A DNA stretch of 64,000 bases from contig NZ_LMUE01000002.1 in assembly GCF_009766065.1 (NCBI RefSeq), positions 1,586,861-1,650,860 of the forward strand, given 5' to 3'. Below, piece by piece: positions 9,040 through 18,253 of this stretch. The notes beneath the pieces are model-generated. The model saw nothing but the letters and a program-made list of their open reading frames with translations. It searched no databases and had not been told where the DNA came from. How positions within the stretch are numbered: the stretch's first letter is position 1; the number at the start of each line of letters is the position of its first letter. Both the position numbers and the translations under genes were made by a program. The stretch is from Dyella sp. S184. Its GTDB lineage: Bacteria > Pseudomonadota > Gammaproteobacteria > Xanthomonadales > Rhodanobacteraceae.

Positions 9040-10260
9040 TCAAACAAAGGCGCCGTGACCGGTGATGGCTTTGCCGACGATCAGATTCTGCATCTGATAC
9101 GTGCCTTCGTAGGAATAGAGTGCCTCGGCATCGGCGAAGAAACGTCCGACGTTGTAGTCGGCGAGGATCCCGTTGCCGCCCAAAAGCTCGCGTCCCCAGG
9201 CGACAGTTTCGCGCGACTTGGCCGTGCAGAACGCTTTCGCGAGCGCCGCCTGGTGATCGGTGAGTTTCCCCTCGTCATCGAGTTGTGCGAGCCGCAGCAT
9301 CATGCATTGACACGCCGTCACGTTGGCGAGCATCTTGGCCAGGATGTCCTGCACCAACTGGAATGAGGCGATTGGCTTGCCGAATTGCGAACGCTCCTGC
9401 GTGTATTTAAGCGTGGCCTCGAACGCGCCCATCTGGATGCCGGTGGACGCCCAGCCCACCATGTAGCGTGTCATCCGCAAAACGCGCGCGGTGTCGCGGA
9501 ACGAGTTGCCGCCCTGCAGGCGATTCTCCTCCGGTACCCGTACGTTGGTCAGCGTGATCTGGCCGTTCTGAACGACCTTCAACGCGATCTTGTGCTCCAT
9601 CTTTTCGACGAGGAAACCAGGCGTATTCTTGTTCTCGATGATGAAGCCCTTGACCTGATTGTCATCCAGATCGCGTGCCCAGATGATCGAGATATCGCAC
9701 CATGGCGAGTTGCCGATCCAGCGCTTCTGGCCGTTGATAACCCAGGTATCGCCCTCGCGCTTGGCCGTCGTATTCAGACCTCCGCTGGATCCCGAACCGA
9801 CCAGCGGTTCGGTCAGCCCGAAACAACCGATCTTTTCAAAGCGCGCCATCGGCGGCAGCCACTTTTGCCGCTGTTCTTCAGAGCCGTCGAGAAAAATCGA
9901 GCCCATGGCCAAGCCGCTGTGTACACCGAAGAACGTACACATGGATGCATCGGTGCGCGCCATCTCCATCGTGACGTAGCCGAACAGTTTCTGGCTACCG
10001 CCAGCGCAGCCATAACCCTCATAGCCAAGCCCGCCGATGCCAAGTTCCTTGAACGAAGGCAGCAGTTCGAACGGAAACGCGTCATCGGACCAGTATTTGT
10101 TGATAACTGGCTGGACCTTGGTTTCCATGTAGGTCCGCACTTTTTTGACGATGTCTCTCTCCTCGGGCGTGAGAAGCTCGACGAGCAGATAGAAATCGCC
10201 ATTCGGCACTGGCACAGGCTTCGGCCCGGCGGCCTTGTTCGTTTCGGTCGCTGTGGACAT
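9040..10260 (-). CDS. Acyl-CoA dehydrogenase, glutaryl-CoA dehydrogenase-like
   Basis: A 406-residue flavoprotein with the three-domain acyl-CoA dehydrogenase fold. The middle domain has CFGLTEPLVGSGSSG and KRWIGNSPWCDISIIWAR. The C-terminal domain has RSQFGKPIASFQLVQ and RELLGGNGILADYNVGR. The C-terminus SYEGTYQMQNLIVGKAITG closely resembles glutaryl-CoA dehydrogenases, where the Glu in YEGT (here about residue 385) is the catalytic base. The usual glutarate-binding arginine was not checked, so the substrate may be another acyl-CoA. Electrons would go to ETF. The operon context (CoA-transferase, crotonases, 3-hydroxyacyl-CoA dehydrogenase) makes it the first oxidation step of a beta-oxidation-like sequence. 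Confidence 0.87.
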   Translation of the reverse strand: MSTATETNKAAGPKPVPVPNGDFYLLVELLTPEERDIVKKVRTYMETKVQPVINKYWSDDAFPFELLPSFKELGIGGLGYEGYGCAGGSQKLFGYVTMEMARTDASMCTFFGVHSGLAMGSIFLDGSEEQRQKWLPPMARFEKIGCFGLTEPLVGSGSSGGLNTTAKREGDTWVINGQKRWIGNSPWCDISIIWARDLDDNQVKGFIIENKNTPGFLVEKMEHKIALKVVQNGQITLTNVRVPEENRLQGGNSFRDTARVLRMTRYMVGWASTGIQMGAFEATLKYTQERSQFGKPIASFQLVQDILAKMLANVTACQCMMLRLAQLDDEGKLTDHQAALAKAFCTAKSRETVAWGRELLGGNGILADYNVGRFFADAEALYSYEGTYQMQNLIVGKAITGHGAFV

Positions 10261-10338
10261 GTAGAGTTCCTATTTCCTGCGGCTGGAAAGCCGGAAGATT
10301 TAAAAAGGTATGATCGATCTTGGCGCTGATGCCCGATT

Positions 10339-11304
10339 TCAGTTCGATGTAGTTGAGCGGAACTTGTCGGCTTTGTTGCGCAGCTCAATCAGTCCGAGCA
10401 GAACTTCATCGCGCTCCGCCGCCAGTTCATCGATCGAGCGCGAACCGACCTCGGCATGCACGCCGTCGATCAGTTTTTGTTGGACTTCGGGCGTCAGCTG
10501 CGGATTGCCCAGCACATACCACCAAGCGGTCATCGGCCCGGTGAATTGCTGGAAGAAGTGCTCGATGCCGCCTTGGCCGCCACCGAGATGATTGAGCATC
10601 ACCTGACCCATGATGCCCCAGCGCAAACCAGGCCCCCAGCACAGTGCGGTATCGACATCGGCGACGCTGACGACGCCGTCGGCAACGAGATGGTATACCT
10701 CGCGTGCCAGTGCGGCCTGCAAACGGTTCGCCACATGCCCAGGTACTTCCTTGTTTAAGCGGACGGTCCGCTTGCCGAGGCCGGTATAAAATTCAGCGGT
10801 ACGTTCGATGGTTTTTTCCGAGGTCTTGGCACCCCCGACAATCTCGACCAAGGGCACCAAATGCGGCGGATTGAATGGATGAGCGATGACGCAGCGCTCG
10901 GGGTGTAAGGCACATGCCGACTGGATCTCGCTCATCGTCAAACCTGACGAGCTGGAAGCGATGATCACGTCGGCGTGCAATAGCTCATCGAGTTGACGAT
11001 AGAGCGTCTTTTTGAAATCGATTTTCTCGGGCCCATTTTCCTGCACGAGATCGACATCTTTAATCGCATCGGGAAGGGACGCCGTGAACGACAACCTATC
11101 CTGCGAGGCACCGGATGCGAGGCCGAGCCGCTGCAGTGCCGGCCAGGCATTAGCAACAAAGCGAATCAACGCTGCTTCCGCGTCTGGCGCAACGTCGGTG
11201 GCGACGACATCAAGACCTTTGGCAAGGAAGAGGGCCGCCCAACTGGCGCCGATGACGCCTGTGCCAATAATCGCAATCCGGCGAATGGGTTTGTTTTGCG
11301 ACAT
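10339..11304 (-). CDS. 3-hydroxyacyl-CoA / L-carnitine dehydrogenase family
   Basis: A 321-residue NAD-dependent dehydrogenase. The Rossmann motif IGTGVIGASWA lies at residues 13-23. The catalytic region AHPFNPPHLVPLVEIVGG has His142 paired with Glu154, and SSSSGLTMSEIQ is the usual substrate-binding loop. The layout and the PFNPPH block resemble the short 3-hydroxyacyl-CoA dehydrogenases, which include L-carnitine dehydrogenase (LcdH). Either a hydroxyacyl-CoA or free carnitine is plausible. It begins one base after the YWTD-propeller stop codon, implying tight coupling, and is followed after 78 bases by the acyl-CoA dehydrogenase. Confidence 0.85.
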   Translation of the reverse strand: MSQNKPIRRIAIIGTGVIGASWAALFLAKGLDVVATDVAPDAEAALIRFVANAWPALQRLGLASGASQDRLSFTASLPDAIKDVDLVQENGPEKIDFKKTLYRQLDELLHADVIIASSSSGLTMSEIQSACALHPERCVIAHPFNPPHLVPLVEIVGGAKTSEKTIERTAEFYTGLGKRTVRLNKEVPGHVANRLQAALAREVYHLVADGVVSVADVDTALCWGPGLRWGIMGQVMLNHLGGGQGGIEHFFQQFTGPMTAWWYVLGNPQLTPEVQQKLIDGVHAEVGSRSIDELAAERDEVLLGLIELRNKADKFRSTTSN

Positions 11305-11305
11305 C

Positions 11306-12235
11306 TCATTGCTCCTGCGGGATTTCGGCGTAGGCGATACCGGTCAGGTTGCCTTGCGCGTAAAGAACATTTTGTTTATCGGAGCCATCAAGCCGCGCGG
11401 AGTAAATCGATCCGGCTAGATCGGTCACAAACATGCGATCGTTGGCCACATTCAGGGCGATGCCGATGCCTTCCATTAGATGGCTTATCAGGATCTCAGG
11501 CTCGGCTGGCTTGTCGTCGATAGAGGCGCGATTGACGGTATTGCCACGCGGAGGATCGCCGCGGTCGGTCCAGTAGAGCACACGGCTATGGACGTCGAGT
11601 TCAAGGTCGATCGGTTCCGGCAGGTCATCGAAAAAGACTTCGATGTCGGCTCTGGTTGCTGCCGCTTGACCTGCTGGAATGTTGAGATTAGCGCGCAAGA
11701 TGCGACCGAGCCCGGCATCATCGGGTCCTTTTTGCGTCCAGTAGATTCGTTCGTATTTCTCATCGATCGCCAGTCCGACACACCAGCGCCTTTGATCGTG
11801 GCGATCGGTGTCGCTATGGCCAGTCTCGACCAGTGTCTCCAGCTGCGAGCCATCACGGTTGCAGCGCATGACACGCATTCCTTCGCGATCGCACCAATAG
11901 AGCTTGCCGTCTCGCTTATCGAGGATGATCTGCTTCGGTGTGTGGGTTTCTCCCTGCGCAACAATCGTCTTTCGATTCGTGCCGTCAATGTCGGCGCGTT
12001 CGATCGAGCCATCGTTGAGACTCGGCACACCCATGTTGGTCCAATAGATGTGACCTGCATCTACGTCAACCGCGATGCCATCCGGCAACCGGCAATCCGT
12101 TACGATTGTTTTACGGTCCGAACCATCCGGATTCATGGAATGAATGCGCCCGGCATTCAACTCAAGTACAAAAAGGCGGGAGACGGTGGCTTTGACGTCA
12201 ACGTCTCGATTGTTTCCTTTGATAGTTTCAGACAT
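11306..12235 (-). CDS. YWTD beta-propeller protein heading a CoA operon
   Basis: A 309-residue protein made of LDL-receptor class B-like (YWTD) repeats. Repeat cores HIYWTNMG, LYWCDREG, IYWTQKG and VLYWTDRG alternate with DGSDRKTIV, DGTNRKTIV and DGSQLETLV, which fits one six-bladed propeller (a blade is about 43 residues). No signal peptide is seen, so it is probably cytoplasmic. The family is known as a binding or lactonase-like scaffold, but no activity can be assigned here. As first gene of the operon, one base from the dehydrogenase, it may bind or hydrolyse the pathway substrate. An 8-bp inverted repeat lies just upstream. Confidence 0.8.
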   Translation of the reverse strand: MSETIKGNNRDVDVKATVSRLFVLELNAGRIHSMNPDGSDRKTIVTDCRLPDGIAVDVDAGHIYWTNMGVPSLNDGSIERADIDGTNRKTIVAQGETHTPKQIILDKRDGKLYWCDREGMRVMRCNRDGSQLETLVETGHSDTDRHDQRRWCVGLAIDEKYERIYWTQKGPDDAGLGRILRANLNIPAGQAAATRADIEVFFDDLPEPIDLELDVHSRVLYWTDRGDPPRGNTVNRASIDDKPAEPEILISHLMEGIGIALNVANDRMFVTDLAGSIYSARLDGSDKQNVLYAQGNLTGIAYAEIPQEQ

Positions 12236-12251
12236 GGGATACCTATCTATT

Positions 12252-12276
12252 GCTCTGACACGAAATTGGTCAGAGC
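12252..12276 (-). promoter_or_regulatory. Perfect 8+9+8 inverted repeat before the CoA operon
   Basis: GCTCTGAC, nine bases, GTCAGAGC: a perfect dyad 17-41 bases upstream of the operon's first start codon (12235, minus). It could be an operator for the nearby PucR-type regulator or a hairpin in the leader RNA. The rest of 12236-12606 shows no gene that I can support. Confidence 0.5.
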
Positions 12277-12606
12277 CAAAGCGCTACAGTGCCGCGAGTG
12301 AAGCTTCTGGTATTGAATGAAACCGCCACCATAGGGACGATTGTGCTTATTACTAATTCGACTTCAGGCGAGCTTCGAGTCGTTAATTGCGTTTCAAATG
12401 GTTGTTATTTCATTTTTGTTTCAGCTAAATAAGAGAGCCGCGATAACTATGGAAATCGACTGGATTAGACTTCCAACGCCAACGATTACAATCACAAGAG
12501 CATCGTCGATGCTCAAGGAAATCGTCGGGATGGGTGATATCTGCGCACGAGGTGCCTACCGTTTCTGCGTCCGCTTCACACTCCACCCGCTGCAACATTA
12601 ACGCGG

Positions 12607-13647
12607 TTACCACCGTGGCAGAGAGAATTTCCCTTGGTGCTTACTGTCGCTCAATGGCCACCGTTGCCTAGACATGCATGAGAGGCGATGCCTCATAAGC
12701 ACGGGCTCCCTTGGTATGACTAGAATGACCGTCGTTCCTCTGGAGAGTCGGCTCTTGATCATTAACCTTCCTCCCAATTTCTCGGCCCGCTCGCGCATAC
12801 CAGCGATTCCCCAGTGGCCCTCTTTCTGGCACAACTCAAGGCGCTGCTCGCTGACACCGATACCATTGTCTTGAATCAAAATCTTCAATCCGCGTTTCAC
12901 GAAGACCACGACGATAGAGATGTTCTTTGCAAGCGAATGTTCAAAAGCATTGCGCAAACCCTCACGAACAATAGCCAACACCTCAATTCGTACTTTTGGT
13001 CGTAATTTCCAAGGCGAACCCTTTATCATTAAGGTGAATTTGGCATTCGAATCTGAGGCCGCGCGCTCTCCCATTTCCAGGATCGCCGCTACCCAATCCT
13101 TTTCGTCGTCGTCGGGCAAACGAAGCGCATTAATAGCGTTGCGCCCGTCCACGACGATATGACGAAGCTTTTGCTCAATCCTTGTCGCGCGCTCGCGCTC
13201 TTCTTCCGGAAGCCTGGAGGAAAGCACTTCAATCTCAAGCAGGATTCCCTGCAGCCCCTGCAATAAGGTGTCGTGCAGCTCTCGCGCTATGCGCTTGCGC
13301 TCGGTACGCCTCTCATCTTCCAGGGGGCGATTCCCTTGCTCTGTGGATCCAGGCCGTAACCTGTTTAAGTTCCAAAGCGCGAAGAACAGCGTCGCACCAC
13401 TCCCCAGCGGCCACATCCAGCTCGAGGAAGAAATAGATAGCCCGCTCCGCACAAATACAGCCTCAGTAGTCGGCACACTTGCCTTCGGCCACCTGTATAT
13501 CTCGATGCCTTCTTGATAGAAATTGGACGATTCTTGATTTTTTTTGTAGAAACCCACAACGCCTGACGGGAAAGCGTGTGAGCAACTCGCATTTGACGGC
13601 TGGCTGGCTACGAAATTTTTCCAGGCGCAAATGGGCACCCGCGGCAA
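12607..13647 (-). CDS. NarL-family sensor histidine kinase, probably N-terminally decayed
   Basis: The C-terminal 240 residues are a clear HisKA_3 plus HATPase kinase. ERKRIARELHDTLLQGLQG has the phosphoacceptor His at about residue 125. REGLRNAFEHS is the N box, DNGIGV the G1 box, and GHWGIAGMRERAEKLGG the G2 region. The first 100 residues are poorly conserved, with one hydrophobic segment (SGATLFFALWNL) just before the kinase. Such kinases normally carry a long periplasmic propeller and Y_Y_Y domain, as the gene at 1-244 seems to, so this one looks shortened. The last 25 residues are basic and unusual. No response regulator is adjacent; the nearest is at 29819. Confidence 0.65.
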   Translation of the reverse strand: MPRVPICAWKNFVASQPSNASCSHAFPSGVVGFYKKNQESSNFYQEGIEIYRWPKASVPTTEAVFVRSGLSISSSSWMWPLGSGATLFFALWNLNRLRPGSTEQGNRPLEDERRTERKRIARELHDTLLQGLQGILLEIEVLSSRLPEEERERATRIEQKLRHIVVDGRNAINALRLPDDDEKDWVAAILEMGERAASDSNAKFTLMIKGSPWKLRPKVRIEVLAIVREGLRNAFEHSLAKNISIVVVFVKRGLKILIQDNGIGVSEQRLELCQKEGHWGIAGMRERAEKLGGRLMIKSRLSRGTTVILVIPREPVLMRHRLSCMSRQRWPLSDSKHQGKFSLPRW

Positions 13648-13711
13648 GGAAATACTGAGGTATCTGAGGTATGTCCGACGCGACAGGCAACGTCGCTAGA
13701 CCAAGCTGCTC

Positions 13712-14950
13712 TCACAAGCTCCCTTTGCGAAGCCGTATCGCCACATGGAGCTTCGCCAGCCATGCAGGATCTTGAATGCTCCCTCCAGTAATCTCTTGGA
13801 TGCGCTCAAGCCTATAGTTCAGCGTATTGGGGTGGATCCCCAAAATGTCGGCCGTTTGCTTGCGCTTTTGGAACTGATCCAAATAGCACTCCAAGGTTCT
13901 CAATAGATCCGGTTCATGCGACAGCCGTTCAATGAGGGACTCTAAGTAACGAAGAACGTTATCTGAACGTCTCGCGCCTTCGTTCAGCGCGATGTCTGAA
14001 TACCGATACAGGCGATTGCCGCTCCCATCGCGCTCACCGACTTCCAGTGCCTTGACCGCTTCGTCCACGGAACCGGACCAACCGGATGGTCCCAATCCCA
14101 TCATCCCTACACCTACCCGTTTGAACTCGGGGACAGTCTCGACTAACCGCGTAGCCAACTCTCCCATTCTTCGATCACTAGCGAGAAGGGAGTCACCTCG
14201 AATGCAGGGGACCCAAAAAATCAATCGCCCGCGATACATCACCCTCACAAGATCCGACCCGCTGATCTTGGCCATGCGCGTGACAACCAATTGCACGCGG
14301 TCTAGCTCAGCTTCTATGCGAGATGGCATCGTGTCTATCGCATTCGTATCGAACGCTAACGCGACCCGCGCGATCGTTGGATCGATGCCAATGGCCTCCG
14401 AGACTCTATTGAACTCGTCTATCTCGCCTGCAGGGCTAAAGATCAGATTGCAGAGTTCGTATCGTAGTGCGTCCTTCCACCTTGACTGCCCGTGTTGCTC
14501 CTCCATATAGGCGATTGCGATCGACTGTGCCATTTCGTCGAAATGATCGAGAAGATACGGTGATACGGTGAAAAGAAGCTCGCTCTGTACGTCCTGTTGC
14601 TTCGACGCGAGCTCCAGGTAAGCGTTCCAAAGCTCTTTTGATCCGACTCGATAGGCCCTTAGGAGTGACGCGAGGTCAACACCTTGATGAACACGTCTTC
14701 GCCCAAGGTTTCGAAATATCTCCATGTCTTCATCCGTAGGACTTTGTCCCGTCAACATGGAATTGAACCAAAGCGTTGCTGAGAACCGAATCGACTCCAT
14801 AACATCGCTCTTGGTGCTCGATGATAGGTCGTTGTAAGTCCCGTCACTTTGCGAGATCGCCCGATAGGACCTATCGACAATCATGCTCGGATCTCTCGCA
14901 TATTCCGCGGTCACTTCGCGAAGCTTTCCCGTTACTTTTGGAATTTTCAT
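13712..14950 (-). CDS. PucR/CdaR-type transcriptional regulator
   Basis: A 412-residue regulator when started at ATG 14950 (MKIPKVTGK). The C-terminus LDQFQKRKQTADILGIHPNT followed by LNYRLERIQEITG is the PucR C-terminal helix-turn-helix, the most conserved part of the family. Upstream of it, roughly residues 150-320 fit the GGDEF-like CdaR middle domain, and the N-terminal 150 residues are an all-helical sensor-like domain (LRAYRVGSKELWNAYLELA). Relatives control catabolic operons. Its position beyond the kinase and upstream of the CoA operon makes it a candidate regulator of that operon. That link is inference. Confidence 0.82.
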   Translation of the reverse strand: MKIPKVTGKLREVTAEYARDPSMIVDRSYRAISQSDGTYNDLSSSTKSDVMESIRFSATLWFNSMLTGQSPTDEDMEIFRNLGRRRVHQGVDLASLLRAYRVGSKELWNAYLELASKQQDVQSELLFTVSPYLLDHFDEMAQSIAIAYMEEQHGQSRWKDALRYELCNLIFSPAGEIDEFNRVSEAIGIDPTIARVALAFDTNAIDTMPSRIEAELDRVQLVVTRMAKISGSDLVRVMYRGRLIFWVPCIRGDSLLASDRRMGELATRLVETVPEFKRVGVGMMGLGPSGWSGSVDEAVKALEVGERDGSGNRLYRYSDIALNEGARRSDNVLRYLESLIERLSHEPDLLRTLECYLDQFQKRKQTADILGIHPNTLNYRLERIQEITGGSIQDPAWLAKLHVAIRLRKGSL

Positions 14951-15068
14951 GTTTGCACCGAGACAATGAGATAGTGCTCGTTCCCAAGCGCACACCTGGG
15001 TGAAAGACTTATGCGAGAACTGAAAAGGCTGCCGGTCTCCAGTCTAGCCTTTCAATCGGAGCACAACA

Positions 15069-15100
15069 GAACAAAGGGCGCTGTACGGCGCCCTTTGTTC
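15069..15100 (-). terminator. 13-bp stem hairpin, end of the cyo operon
   Basis: GAACAAAGGGCGC, six-base loop, GCGCCCTTTGTTC: a perfect 13-bp inverted repeat 160 bases beyond the cyoD stop codon on the minus strand, followed there by TGTTGTGC. The T tract is poor, so termination is likely but not certain. The remainder of the 14951-15262 gap holds no gene I can support. Confidence 0.6.
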
Positions 15101-15262
15101 TCGAAATTTCAGAATCTCCGCTTGGTAATCGATGCCCTGCCTGCAGAAAGGCCCAGGCTGACGCCTTCGCTACCACCATCCGATGTCGACGAAATCGCGG
15201 TCTTCGTGAGTATCTGAGCCTCACTCGCTATCCGTCGACGGTGTCACTTCGTGCAGTGCGAC

Positions 15263-15655
15263 TTAGCGTTGCATTTGCATCAGATGATCCATGGGGACCA
15301 TGTTGTGATTGAGGTGACCCATGATCCACATGGATCCCACGACGACGATCATGATGATCAGCATTGTCGTTGCGAAAGCTATGACATTGATCTTTTGCGC
15401 GGGAGCAGTGTTGATGTGCAGAAAGAAGATGAGATGAACAAGCATCTGAGCGATCGCCAAAACGGCCAATCCGGCCTCGACGCTGAACGGAGCCATATTC
15501 GTGCTGCGTGCCACACTGAATGCGGCGACCGTGAGCACGATCGCCAAAACGTAGCCAACAATGTAGCCGCGTAGGCCTCCGTGGGCCTCTCGACTCTCCA
15601 ATCCAGGGGTATGTGAATCCCCGGGGGGCGGGTCGTGCCGTAGATGTGTCGTCAT
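15263..15655 (-). CDS. cyoD: Cytochrome o ubiquinol oxidase subunit IV
   Basis: A 130-residue membrane protein with three predicted transmembrane segments: GYIVGYVLAIVLTVAAFSVA, VLAIAQMLVHLIFFLHI and ATTMLIIMIVVVGSMWIMGHL. HLIFFLHI and WIMGHLNHNM are characteristic of CyoD. I start at ATG 15655, which overlaps the cyoC stop by four bases; the frame is open further upstream but inside cyoC. Subunit IV helps assemble the CuB site in the bo3 oxidase. It is the last gene of the operon; no heme O synthase gene (cyoE) follows, so that enzyme must be encoded elsewhere. Confidence 0.93.
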   Translation of the reverse strand: MTTHLRHDPPPGDSHTPGLESREAHGGLRGYIVGYVLAIVLTVAAFSVARSTNMAPFSVEAGLAVLAIAQMLVHLIFFLHINTAPAQKINVIAFATTMLIIMIVVVGSMWIMGHLNHNMVPMDHLMQMQR

Positions 15656-16272
15656 AGATAGCCTCCGACCAAATAGACAAATGTGAAGACGCCAATCCAA
15701 ACCACGTCGAGGACGTGCCAGAAAAGGCTAAAGCATAGGAAGCGACGCACCATTGCTGGCGTAAATCCGCGTCCGAGGAATTGAACAAGGAGAACGCCGA
15801 GCCACAGGAGCCCGCATGTCACATGCAAACCATGCGTACTGACGAGCGTAAAAAACGAGGATAGGAACGCGCTGCGATCGGGGCCGTCGCCCCTCGAGAT
15901 GAGGTCGGCAAACTCATGAACCTCTAACGTTAGAAACGTCAGGCCAAGCGCAGCTGTAACAAGAAATCCTATAAGCGCAACGAACTTGTTTCGCCGATCG
16001 CACGCCAGCATGGCGATACCGCAGGTAAAGCTGCTTGTGAGAAGGCAAGCCGTTTCGATAAATGCGTTGTGCGCACTGAAAAGCATGTGTCCATCAGGAC
16101 CACCATCCGTCGCAGTCCTCAATACGGCGAACGCGGCGAACAGCGCAGCAAAGAGGATGCCATCGCTCAGAAGATAGATGTAGAAGCCAAAGCCGGTGAT
16201 ATGTTGTCTGGAGGACAACTGCTCATCCGAGCCATCTACGGGAATATCCAACGATGCAACATTGCTAGACAT
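15652..16272 (-). CDS. cyoC: Cytochrome o ubiquinol oxidase subunit III
   Basis: A 206-residue polytopic membrane protein of the haem-copper oxidase subunit III family, with five predicted transmembrane helices. Diagnostic stretches are GFGFYIYLLSDGILFAALFA, TLEVHEFADLI, FFTLVSTHGLHVTCGLLWL and FSLFWHVLDVVWIGVFTFVYL. The conserved Glu of the EVHEF segment is present. It starts 18 bases after the cyoB stop and overlaps cyoD, consistent with one transcript cyoABCD. Confidence 0.95.
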   Translation of the reverse strand: MSSNVASLDIPVDGSDEQLSSRQHITGFGFYIYLLSDGILFAALFAAFAVLRTATDGGPDGHMLFSAHNAFIETACLLTSSFTCGIAMLACDRRNKFVALIGFLVTAALGLTFLTLEVHEFADLISRGDGPDRSAFLSSFFTLVSTHGLHVTCGLLWLGVLLVQFLGRGFTPAMVRRFLCFSLFWHVLDVVWIGVFTFVYLVGGYL

Positions 16273-16290
16273 AATTCTGTCCCTTCCTGA

Positions 16291-18252
16291 TCAGACGACG
16301 TGAGGTTGCGTGCGCTCGAGCCGGCCTACTTCAGCGGCCGAAAGCTCGAATTCATCGTTTTCGTCCCAGGACGACCACGCGATCAACGCGAAAAACGCAA
16401 TGATCGCCAAGACACCCATCCACCAGATGTGCCAGATCATGCCGAACCCGCCGATGACGGCGAAGAAACTCATGAAAAATCCAAGCCCCGAGTTCTTTGG
16501 TATCTCAATAGCCTCGAAAGATTCGCTTGAGGCAGGCCTGACCTCTTGCTTTGCTCCCCAGTACGCGTCGAGACCACTCACCTTCGGTACTCGCGCAAAG
16601 TTATAAGCGGGAGGCGGCGAGGTCGTTGACCACTCCAGGGTGCGTCCATCCCACGGGTCCGCCGCGCCGCCACGCAACGTCTCGCGGTGCCTGATGCTCC
16701 ATACCAACTGGGTGACCTGAAGCAGAATGCCGATCAGGATCAACACGGCTCCGCCCTCGGCGAACAGCAGGTATGGCAGCCATGCCGGATCGTCGTAATG
16801 GTTCATGCGACGTGTCATGCCCATGAAGCCAAGAATGTAGAGCGGCATAAAGGCAAGATAAAAGCCGAAGAACCAACACCAAAACGCGGCTTTACCCAAA
16901 CCTTCGTGAAGTCGAAATCCAAAGGCTTTCGGAAACCAATAGGTGAAACCAGCAAAGCAGCCGAAAACCACACCGCCGATGATCACGTTGTGGAAGTGCG
17001 CGACGAGAAACAGGCTGTTATGCAACACAAAGTCCGCCGGAGGCACCGCCATCAAAACACCGGTCATACCGCCGATCGTGAACGTCACCATGAATCCGAT
17101 GGTCCATAGCACCGGCGATGCAAAACGCACGCGCCCGCCATACATCGTAAAGAGCCAATTGAAGATCTTCACGCCTGTCGGTATGGCAATCACCATGGTG
17201 GTGATGCCAAAGAATCCATTGACGTCCGCGCCCGAGCCCATCGTGAAAAAGTGATGCAACCACGTGGTGAACGCCAAAAGGGTGATGACCATTGTTGCTA
17301 TGACCATCGACCGGTATCCGAACAACGGCTTGCGGGAGAACGTTGCTATGACCTCCGAGAACACGCCAAATGGCGGAAGAATGAGGATGTATACCTCTGG
17401 ATGACCCCATGTCCATATGAGGTTGATGTACATCATGGGGTTCCCACCGCCATCGTTGGTAAAAAAGTGCATTCCTAAATAGCGATCCAACAGCAACATC
17501 GCAAACGTTGCCGTCAAGATCGGAAACGCTGCGACTATGAGCATGTTTGACGCAAGCGCGGTCCACGTGAAAATCGGCATCATCGACAAGCGCATGCCGG
17601 GAGCACGCATCTTCAGGATCGTCGTCACCAGATTTACGCCCGAGAGAAGCGTTCCGACTCCCGATATTTGCAACGACCAAAGGTAGTAGTCGACCCCTAC
17701 GCCAGGGCTGAAAGGCAACTCGGAGAGAGGCGGATAGGCCAACCAGCCAGTGCGCGCAAATTCACCAATACCAAGGGAAAGATTGATCAGGAGTGCCCCA
17801 GCTGCGGTCAGCCAAAAACTGACGGAATTCAGTACAGGGAACGCCACGTCGCGCGCACCAATCTGCAGCGGCACGACGAAATTCATCAAGCCCACCACGA
17901 ACGGCATCGCCATGAAGAAAATCATGATCGTGCCATGCGCGGAAAAGATCTGATCGTAGTGCTCGGGTGGAAGGAAGCCGTGGGCGTTGCTGCTTGCCAA
18001 CGCCTGCTGCGAACGCATCATGATCGCATCACTGAATCCGCGAAGAAGCATCACCGTTGCCAACAGCGTGTACATGATGCCGATGCGCTTGTGGTCGACG
18101 GTCGTGATCCACTCGGTCCAAAGCCATGTCCATTTGTGCATGTAGGTGATCAGAGCAAGGATCGCCAGGATGCCGACGATGAGCACGGAACACGTGATCA
18201 TGACGATAGGCTGGTCGAAGGGGATCGCACTTAACGTAAGCTTTCCGAACAT
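16291..18252 (-). CDS. cyoB: Cytochrome o ubiquinol oxidase subunit I
   Basis: The 653-residue catalytic subunit of the bo3-type proton-pumping quinol oxidase, of usual length (E. coli 663). It has 14-15 transmembrane helices. The haem b ligand region [16 protein letters not shown], the CuB/K-channel block [19 protein letters not shown], the THHFF-like [10 protein letters not shown] with the two CuB histidines, and the [14 protein letters not shown] haem ligand region are all visible. The Glu of HPEVY and the D-channel entry suggest a full proton pump. It starts one base after the cyoA stop. The divergent neighbour poxB reduces ubiquinone, so substrate production and oxidation are encoded side by side. 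Confidence 0.97.
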   Translation of the reverse strand: MFGKLTLSAIPFDQPIVMITCSVLIVGILAILALITYMHKWTWLWTEWITTVDHKRIGIMYTLLATVMLLRGFSDAIMMRSQQALASSNAHGFLPPEHYDQIFSAHGTIMIFFMAMPFVVGLMNFVVPLQIGARDVAFPVLNSVSFWLTAAGALLINLSLGIGEFARTGWLAYPPLSELPFSPGVGVDYYLWSLQISGVGTLLSGVNLVTTILKMRAPGMRLSMMPIFTWTALASNMLIVAAFPILTATFAMLLLDRYLGMHFFTNDGGGNPMMYINLIWTWGHPEVYILILPPFGVFSEVIATFSRKPLFGYRSMVIATMVITLLAFTTWLHHFFTMGSGADVNGFFGITTMVIAIPTGVKIFNWLFTMYGGRVRFASPVLWTIGFMVTFTIGGMTGVLMAVPPADFVLHNSLFLVAHFHNVIIGGVVFGCFAGFTYWFPKAFGFRLHEGLGKAAFWCWFFGFYLAFMPLYILGFMGMTRRMNHYDDPAWLPYLLFAEGGAVLILIGILLQVTQLVWSIRHRETLRGGAADPWDGRTLEWSTTSPPPAYNFARVPKVSGLDAYWGAKQEVRPASSESFEAIEIPKNSGLGFFMSFFAVIGGFGMIWHIWWMGVLAIIAFFALIAWSSWDENDEFELSAAEVGRLERTQPHVV

Positions 18253-18253
18253 G

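Noticed and set aside
15009..15224. Open frames on both strands in the gap between the PucR gene and cyoD.
   Set aside because: They run through the 13-bp terminator hairpin and show no recognisable protein.
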